From: JAGNXB01 sp964471595
GTDB taxonomy: Bacteria > Bacteroidota > Bacteroidia > Chitinophagales > Saprospiraceae
Direction: 5' to 3'
Length of the DNA: 64,000 nucleotides
NCBI GenBank assembly: GCA_964471595.1
Contig: CAYYGN010000011.1
Location: 1-64,000 of the forward strand
The notes below the pieces were generated by a model that was not told the DNA's origin, did no database searches, and saw only the letters and a program-made list of their open reading frames with translations. Below are positions 59,209 to 64,000 of this stretch, piece by piece (the stretch's first letter is position 1; each line of letters starts with the position of its first letter). The translations under genes were made by a program, and so were the position numbers.

Positions 59209-61158
59209 TCAGCCCAGTCGTTCCAGCAGCCGGCTGCTGATCCGGAGGAAGTCCATTTCGGTGATGATGCCCACCAGTTCTTCACCCTGTACGACGGGCA
59301 AACATCCGATCTGATGGTCGCGCATGCGTTTCATGGCTTCCAGGAGCGGGGCGTCCTGAGAAATGGTAATGGGTTCATGGATCATGATGTCGTCGATGAT
59401 CTTCGGTGTTTTTCCTTCGAGTTTGTAGTTTTTGGTATAGTGGCGCAGCAACAACCGGGAGGTGATGAGTCCAATGAGTTTGCCTTTTTCATCCTCGACG
59501 GGCATGTACCGGATTTTGCGCCAGTCCATGATCTCGGTGACCATGGGGATGGGGTCTTCCCGGTGGGCGGTAAACAAATCGGTGGTCATCACCTCCTCAA
59601 TGCGTAGCCGGGAGGGCTGGTAGCGCATCAGGTGTTCCTGGCCGGGCATGGGCCAGGTATGGCCGGGGGCGTTGGTTTTCTGGTTTTCCATGATGCTGGA
59701 TGTAAGGGCACTGAGGGCCTCGTCTTCGCTGATTTCGTTTTTCAGACGTGTGAAGGCCCGGAGGAGCCAACGGGCCCCGTTCATGTGTTCGCGGGTGCGG
59801 TCTTCGACAACGCCCAGGTAACGGCGGATATCCGCTTCACGGACACCGGCATGCCGCAACCCTGCCTCGGCCATGGGGAGCAAATGGTCCATGACGAGAT
59901 GGATAGTGCTTATTTTCTTGTCATCAAACCAATTGAGTTGTGTGTCAATGCCGAATCGGGCGACTTTGCCGAAGTTGTCGCGCACGTCTTCCCAGGACAC
60001 CTTTCGGGTGACATCCTCGACCTGGCGGCCCATTTCCGTCATGGTGCCCAACCAAAAGGCGGCATTCGCCATCTCATCTACCACGGAAGGGCCGCTGGGA
60101 ATGACCCGGTTTTCGATGCGCAGATGGGGCTTTCCGTTCTCGCTCACCCCGTAACACGGGCGGTTCCACCGGTACACCGTGGAGTTGTGGACCTGTAGCG
60201 CCCGCAGCCTGGGCACTTGTCCGTTTTTGAGCAGATCGAGGCTCTTTTCCGAATGCTCGCTGCCGATCAGGGTGCGAAACCGGGCGATATCCTCTTTGTA
60301 GATCTGTAAAATGGAATCGCGTAGCCACCCGCTGCCAAATTGTACGCGAGGGCTGCGTTCGCGCATGTGGTCGTGGGTGCTGCGGGTGTCGATGGATTGT
60401 TGAAACAGGGCAATCCGCGATTCGTGCCACAGGCGGCGACCGAAGACAATGGGAGAATTGGCCGCTACGGCGAGGACTGGTCCGGTGAGGGCTTGGGCAA
60501 TATTGTACAAGCGGACGAAATCGGATGGATCCACCTGCAGGTGGACCTGGAAGCTGGTATTACATGCCTCCAAAAGGGGGCTGTCATGGCGGACGAGGAG
60601 TTCGTCAATGCCGGTGAGCCGTAATTCGAAGGCCTGGCCGAGCTGCATTTCCTTCAAAGCTCCCATCAAAGCGTAGTACCTGTCCCGCGGTGTCAGGTTT
60701 TCCATGACCAGGTCGTTCTTGCGAAGCGTGGGCAAAATCCCGGTCAGGACAAGGTCGGCGTTGATTTCTTCCAGGTGGGAGCGGATGATCTGCAGGTATT
60801 CCAGGAGGGTGGCCTCCGAGCGCGAAAAGCAATCCCCCGTCAGCTCATACGGGGGCAGGTTGATCTCCAGGTTGAAAGCGGCCAGTTCGGAGGTCAGCCA
60901 TGGGTATTGCTGCATGCGATCCAGCATTTCCATCGCGACCGTCGCCGGCTTGAGGGAATCGGTGTGCACGAGCACCATTTCCTGCTCTGCCCCCATGCGG
61001 GTGACGCCGGTTTCAAACCACTCGTGGTCTAGCATGTACTGAAGGGCCTGGATATCGTCGAGCAGGTTGCGGACATATTGCTGATGCTCTTTTTGCCGGC
61101 CGACCCTGGAAACTTTTTGCACCCCCATTTCCACGCAATTGTGGCGCATGATACCCAT
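59209..61158 (-). CDS. Glutamate-cysteine ligase-like domain fused to two CBS domains
   Basis: A 649-residue cytoplasmic protein. Residues about 40-470 resemble the GCS2 family of glutamate-cysteine ligases: GAEQEMVLVHTDSLKPAT, EINLPPYELTGDCFSRSE, ACNTSFQVHLQVDPSDFVRL and HLRIENRVIPSGPSVVDEM. The C-terminus carries two CBS domains (VMTTDLFTAHREDPIPMV...; IMIHEPITISQDAPLLEAM) that bind adenosine nucleotides or other ligands. An ATG at 61128 is an alternative start (30 nt downstream). The pairing suggests an amide-ligase activity regulated by nucleotides. No gshB is adjacent. It is divergent from the MtfA-like gene. Confidence 0.82.
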   Translation of the reverse strand: MGIMRHNCVEMGVQKVSRVGRQKEHQQYVRNLLDDIQALQYMLDHEWFETGVTRMGAEQEMVLVHTDSLKPATVAMEMLDRMQQYPWLTSELAAFNLEINLPPYELTGDCFSRSEATLLEYLQIIRSHLEEINADLVLTGILPTLRKNDLVMENLTPRDRYYALMGALKEMQLGQAFELRLTGIDELLVRHDSPLLEACNTSFQVHLQVDPSDFVRLYNIAQALTGPVLAVAANSPIVFGRRLWHESRIALFQQSIDTRSTHDHMRERSPRVQFGSGWLRDSILQIYKEDIARFRTLIGSEHSEKSLDLLKNGQVPRLRALQVHNSTVYRWNRPCYGVSENGKPHLRIENRVIPSGPSVVDEMANAAFWLGTMTEMGRQVEDVTRKVSWEDVRDNFGKVARFGIDTQLNWFDDKKISTIHLVMDHLLPMAEAGLRHAGVREADIRRYLGVVEDRTREHMNGARWLLRAFTRLKNEISEDEALSALTSSIMENQKTNAPGHTWPMPGQEHLMRYQPSRLRIEEVMTTDLFTAHREDPIPMVTEIMDWRKIRYMPVEDEKGKLIGLITSRLLLRHYTKNYKLEGKTPKIIDDIMIHEPITISQDAPLLEAMKRMRDHQIGCLPVVQGEELVGIITEMDFLRISSRLLERLG

Positions 61159-61199
61159 TTTTTGGCGAATCCGTCAGGAGCCATCCTTGTCCTTCGTCC

Positions 61200-61207
61200 T
61201 ACCTTCG
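61200..61207 (+). promoter_or_regulatory. -7 promoter element TACCTTCG, 4 nt before a start codon
   Basis: One mismatch to TAnnTTTG; the ATG at 61212 follows after 4 nt. Confidence 0.45.
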
Positions 61208-61211
61208 CTTC

Positions 61212-62045
61212 ATGTTTGCCCGACTTCTGCTCATTCCGTTTGCAGCAATGGCCATTGCGGGACTGTATCTGGCCTATGAGAAGGACGAGGCATGGACCTG
61301 GTTGCTCATCGTTGCCGTGACGGGCGGAGCCGCCATTTTCATCCTTGGCGACCGGATCAACTGGTGGTATTACAACCGCCGCCCGCCCGATGTGGATGGG
61401 CCTGTGCGCATGTTGTTGGAACGACATGATCCCTATTACCGCGCACTCTCCCCGGAGGGCCGGCTGCTGTTTCGGCAACGCATGGCCTTGTTTTTCCTGG
61501 GCAATGATTTCATGCCGCAGGGATGGGAAGCCATTCCCCATGACATGGAAGCCGTGGTGGCGGCAGCGGCCACCAAAGTGCGGTTCAACCGCGAGGGGGC
61601 GATTTATCCGGATTGCCAGCGGATCGTTGTTTACCCCGGACCTTTTCCCAGCCCGGCGCATCCGGAAGAATGGCACCGGTCCGAGTGGTATGCTGCGGAC
61701 GGGGTGTTGCTGTTTGCCGGCAGGGATCTGATGGAGGCCTACCTCCACCCGGGGCAATTTCCCGATATCGCGGTATATGAATACATCCGGGTTCTGAGGG
61801 ACCTGGAACCAGACCTACCCTGGCCCGCGCCGTCCCGTGAACCTGAAACGGAGATCCGGGCCATCAGCGGGTGGACGGCCGACAGAATTCGCGCCCTCAT
61901 CGGACTCCGGACCCTTGACCTCGAGGCGATGCGCGCTTCTCTTTGGTTTTCGCACCCCGAACGAATGCGGGAGGTCTGTCCCGAACTTTGGGACATGTAT
62001 GCCCGCATTTTCGAACGCCCCCATACCCGCAATCCGCTGGCATGA
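61212..62045 (+). CDS. MtfA-like (M90 family) protein without the HExxH motif
   Basis: A 277-residue protein with two N-terminal transmembrane helices (LLLIPFAAMAIAGLYLAY and WLLIVAVTGGAAIFIL). The rest aligns with MtfA/M90 zinc peptidases: LSPEGRLLFRQRMALFFLG, AVVAAAATKVRFN, RIVVYPGPFP and GVLLFAGRDLMEAY. Where the family has the zinc motif HExxH, this protein has Tyr189-Glu190-Tyr191-Ile192-Arg193. Both metal-binding His are missing, so it should not be an active peptidase. It starts 4 nt after a -7 element and is followed by the gamma-carbonic anhydrase-like gene. Confidence 0.7.
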   Translation: MFARLLLIPFAAMAIAGLYLAYEKDEAWTWLLIVAVTGGAAIFILGDRINWWYYNRRPPDVDGPVRMLLERHDPYYRALSPEGRLLFRQRMALFFLGNDFMPQGWEAIPHDMEAVVAAAATKVRFNREGAIYPDCQRIVVYPGPFPSPAHPEEWHRSEWYAADGVLLFAGRDLMEAYLHPGQFPDIAVYEYIRVLRDLEPDLPWPAPSREPETEIRAISGWTADRIRALIGLRTLDLEAMRASLWFSHPERMREVCPELWDMYARIFERPHTRNPLA

Positions 62046-62085
62046 GGGGCACAACCAGGCCTGTCGGGTGCCAGGAGGGAATTTC

Positions 62086-62093
62086 TACCTTTG
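62086..62093 (+). promoter_or_regulatory. -7 promoter element TACCTTTG, 4 nt before a start codon
   Basis: An exact TAnnTTTG; the ATG at 62098 follows after 4 nt (GAGG). Confidence 0.5.
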
Positions 62094-62097
62094 GAGG

Positions 62098-62631
62098 ATG
62101 GCGCTGATACTGCCCGTTCACGGGATTCATCCGGTTTTCGGCCGGGATTGCTTCCTCGCAGAGAATGCCACGGTGGTGGGTGATGTCCGGATGGGGGATG
62201 CCTGCAGCATATGGTTCCAGGCGGTGGTGCGTGGGGATGTCCATCATATCCGGATGGGTGACCGGGTTAATGTACAGGACGGGGCGGTCCTGCATTGTAC
62301 GTACCGGAAGGCGCCTCTGGAAATCGGCAACGAGGTCAGCATCGGCCACCGGGCCATTGTGCACGGGTGTACAATCCACGACCGGGTTTTGGTGGGTATG
62401 GGTGCCATCGTCATGGATCACGCCGTAGTGGAATCCCATGTATTGATCGCCGCGGGCTCTGTCGTGCTGGAAAACAGCCGGCTTGAATCGGGCCATATTT
62501 ACGCCGGCGTACCTGCCCGCAAAGTAAAGGCATTGTCGGAGGAGCAACTGGCGGACACGATTACCCGGATTGCCGGCAATTACGTAATGTATGCCGGGTG
62601 GTTTGAACCGGATTCGGACAGTAAGGGCTAA
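62098..62631 (+). CDS. Gamma-carbonic anhydrase-like hexapeptide-repeat protein
   Basis: A 177-residue left-handed beta-helix protein of the YrdA/gamma-carbonic anhydrase family. The hexapeptide repeats are visible (AENATVVGDVRMGDACSIWF, VVRGDVHHIRMGDRVNVQDG). The three metal-binding histidines are in AVLHC and IGHRAIVHGC. It ends with PARKVKALSEEQ. Family members bind zinc or iron; enzymatic activity cannot be told from sequence. The open frame extends 87 codons upstream into the MtfA-like gene in another frame. Its 3' end overlaps the convergent BI-1 gene by 4 nt. Confidence 0.85.
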   Translation: MALILPVHGIHPVFGRDCFLAENATVVGDVRMGDACSIWFQAVVRGDVHHIRMGDRVNVQDGAVLHCTYRKAPLEIGNEVSIGHRAIVHGCTIHDRVLVGMGAIVMDHAVVESHVLIAAGSVVLENSRLESGHIYAGVPARKVKALSEEQLADTITRIAGNYVMYAGWFEPDSDSKG

Positions 62632-63368
62632 TCCCTCAGTTTGCTCAGCAGGCGAAGGAATTCGATGTAAAGCCAAACCAGCGTGACGAGGAGGCCCATG
62701 GCGGCATACCACTCCATAAAGCGGGGAGCGCCTTCGGCTTCCCCTTTTTCGAAGAGGTCGAAATCGAGCAGCAGGTTCATGGAAGCGATGCCGATGATAA
62801 GGAGACTCAGACCAATGCCGATAAATCCGCCTTCATGTAGATAGGGCACCGTTACACCAAAGAAGGAGAGGATCCAGGATACGAGATACAGGGCAAATAC
62901 GGCGAGGGTGCCCATCAGGATGCCGGCCCGCAGTTTTTGGGTCACGACAATGATACGCGCCTGATAAAGGAAGAGCATGATGAAGAGCATGGCGAGGGTC
63001 AGGGTCACGGCGTGGAAGACGATCCCGTTATAGGCGGCGGCATACCAGGCGGTCACAGCGCCGACAAAAAAGCCTTCTGCCAGGGCGTACAACGGAGCCA
63101 GAATGGGAGCCAGGTGCATTTTCCAGGTGGCCAGGAGGACGAGAATGAGTCCGGCGATGGCGCCGCCGATCAGCACGATGGGGCTGGGAAAGGCATATCC
63201 GAACAAGGCGGTCAGCAACATAAGGCTGCCGAGGATTATGGTCTTGCCAACGGCGCCCCGGGCTGTCATGGTCGCTTGTCCTTCGGCGGATTGGAGGAGG
63301 TCCTGGGAAGAAAAGCGGGATTCTTTGAGAATGGGGTTGGAGCTTTGCCGGTTCTGGAGAAAACGCAT
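62628..63368 (-). CDS. Bax inhibitor-1/YccA family membrane protein
   Basis: A 246-residue protein with about seven transmembrane helices (KTIILGSLMLLTALFGYAF, IVLIGGAIAGLILVLLATW, VTLTLAMLFIMLFLY...) and the family's end segment FDLFEKGEAEGAPRFMEWYAAMGLLVTL. BI-1 family members are Ca2+-leak or pH-sensitive channels, but the bacterial role is unclear. A TATTTTTG element (63404-63411 minus) lies 35 nt upstream. The 3' end overlaps the neighbouring gene by 4 nt. Confidence 0.88.
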   Translation of the reverse strand: MRFLQNRQSSNPILKESRFSSQDLLQSAEGQATMTARGAVGKTIILGSLMLLTALFGYAFPSPIVLIGGAIAGLILVLLATWKMHLAPILAPLYALAEGFFVGAVTAWYAAAYNGIVFHAVTLTLAMLFIMLFLYQARIIVVTQKLRAGILMGTLAVFALYLVSWILSFFGVTVPYLHEGGFIGIGLSLLIIGIASMNLLLDFDLFEKGEAEGAPRFMEWYAAMGLLVTLVWLYIEFLRLLSKLRD

Positions 63369-63403
63369 GGAGCGGAGGGTTGTGTGAGAGGAAAAAGGGT
63401 GGT

Positions 63404-63411
63404 CAAAAATA
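63404..63411 (-). promoter_or_regulatory. -7 promoter element TATTTTTG before the BI-1 gene
   Basis: A consensus match on the minus strand, 35 nt before the ATG at 63368. Confidence 0.45.
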
Positions 63412-63432
63412 GTGGATTACGGGGATAACGGT

Positions 63433-63440
63433 TACCTTTC
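63433..63440 (+). promoter_or_regulatory. -7 promoter element TACCTTTC
   Basis: One mismatch to TAnnTTTG, 14 nt before the ATG at 63455. Confidence 0.4.
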
Positions 63441-63454
63441 TGAAAAGATTCATC

Positions 63455-64000
63455 ATGGCGGTTTACTTCACCGAAGATTTTGTGCGGTTCCTTCAGGAAT
63501 TGGAAATAAACAATGACAGGGATTGGTTTCAAGGGCAGAAGGTCCGTTATGAGCGGGAAGTCAAGAAGCCGTTCGAGCGATTTGTCGAAGAAATGATCAG
63601 CCGGGTGCAGGCGTTGGACCGGCGGATCGTGCTCACGCCCAAGGATGCCATATTCCGCATTTACCGGGACACGCGATTCAGCCAGGACAAATCGCCTTAC
63701 AAGACGCATGTGAGTGCCGTTATTTCATCGGGGGGCAAGAGCAATCCCCACATGGACGGAATGTATATCGAGTTGGGCGGCAAGGTAGCCAGGTTGTACA
63801 GTGGGGTCTATGAGACGGACAAAGCCGGCCTGCAGGCCATTCGCGAGAAGATGGCCGCCGAGCCGGAACGGTTTGCCGGGCTACTGGTGCAGCCGGATTT
63901 TGTGCGGTATTTCGGCGAGATCCGGGGTGACAAAAACAAAGTTTTGCCGGTCGAATTCCGCGAAGCAGCGGCCCGGCAACCCCTGTTGTACAACAAGGCC
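63455..64000 (+). CDS. DUF2461 family protein (3' end outside the window)
   Basis: An open frame of 182 codons that runs off the window end without a stop. It begins MAVYFTEDFVRFLQELEINN and continues DRDWFQGQKVRYEREVKKP, with IFRIYRDTRFSQDKSPYKTH and GGKSNPHMDGMYIELGGK. These are characteristic of the DUF2461 (TIGR02453) family, usually about 220-230 residues. The function is unknown. It is divergent from the BI-1 gene and has its own promoter-like element. Confidence 0.88.
   Translation, partial: MAVYFTEDFVRFLQELEINNDRDWFQGQKVRYEREVKKPFERFVEEMISRVQALDRRIVLTPKDAIFRIYRDTRFSQDKSPYKTHVSAVISSGGKSNPHMDGMYIELGGKVARLYSGVYETDKAGLQAIREKMAAEPERFAGLLVQPDFVRYFGEIRGDKNKVLPVEFREAAARQPLLYNKA

Overview
The window is a chromosomal segment of a member of the Bacteroidota, most likely of the Saprospiria type. 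The evidence is a full-length SprA (the type IX secretion translocon), two secreted proteins with type IX C-terminal sorting domains, the holB-ricT pair, tandem OmpH/Skp genes next to murI, and repeated use of the Bacteroidota -7 promoter element TAnnTTTG. Shine-Dalgarno sequences are not conspicuous. No rRNA, tRNA, CRISPR array or insertion sequence was recognised. A 100-N scaffold gap lies at 43713-43812, so this is a draft assembly.

Layout. 1-9.3 kb: the end of a beta-barrel protein, an OB-fold lipoprotein, a fused cytochrome c maturation protein (ccsBA), acetoacetyl-CoA reductase, hypotheticals, a small type IX cargo protein and a QueD/PTPS enzyme. 9.4-13.4 kb: a candidate 35-codon leader ORF, holB, ricT and lpdA. 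13.4-21.4 kb: a CPA2 antiporter, a DinB-like protein, a glycosyltransferase, the trkA-trkH potassium system, a nuclease-like orphan and a small exported protein. 21.5-26.1 kb: B12-dependent ribonucleotide reductase, murI and two ompH genes. 26.4-37.7 kb: a truncated aldehyde dehydrogenase-like protein, a class A PBP, ruvA and sprA. 37.7-42.7 kb: an SF1 helicase, adenosine deaminase with a TlpA-type thioredoxin protein, and a DUF1801 protein. 43.0-46.5 kb: an AT-richer accessory island with a tandem family of small lipoproteins; this is the most unusual part of the window. 46.7-54.5 kb: an SRPBCC protein and a seven-gene V/A-type ATPase operon (E-DUF2764-A-B-D-I-K). 54.6-64 kb: a large type IX cargo protein with an apparently dead gingipain-like fold, a lipid-binding/GyrI fusion, pssA, a glutamate-cysteine ligase-like/CBS fusion, an apparently dead MtfA-like peptidase, a gamma-carbonic anhydrase-like protein, a BI-1 protein and a truncated DUF2461 gene.

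The main themes are envelope and secretion (SprA, its cargo, OmpH, PBP, murI, pssA), ion energetics (V-ATPase with a Na+-type c-ring signature, Trk, CPA2 antiporter, cytochrome c maturation), and many genes whose start codon lies only 3-8 nt after a -7 promoter element, which implies leaderless or nearly leaderless mRNAs. I did not find one wholly new system. The best candidates for undescribed biology are the mosaic lipoprotein array with its poly-C frameshift, the small ORF before holB, and the two apparent pseudo-peptidases.
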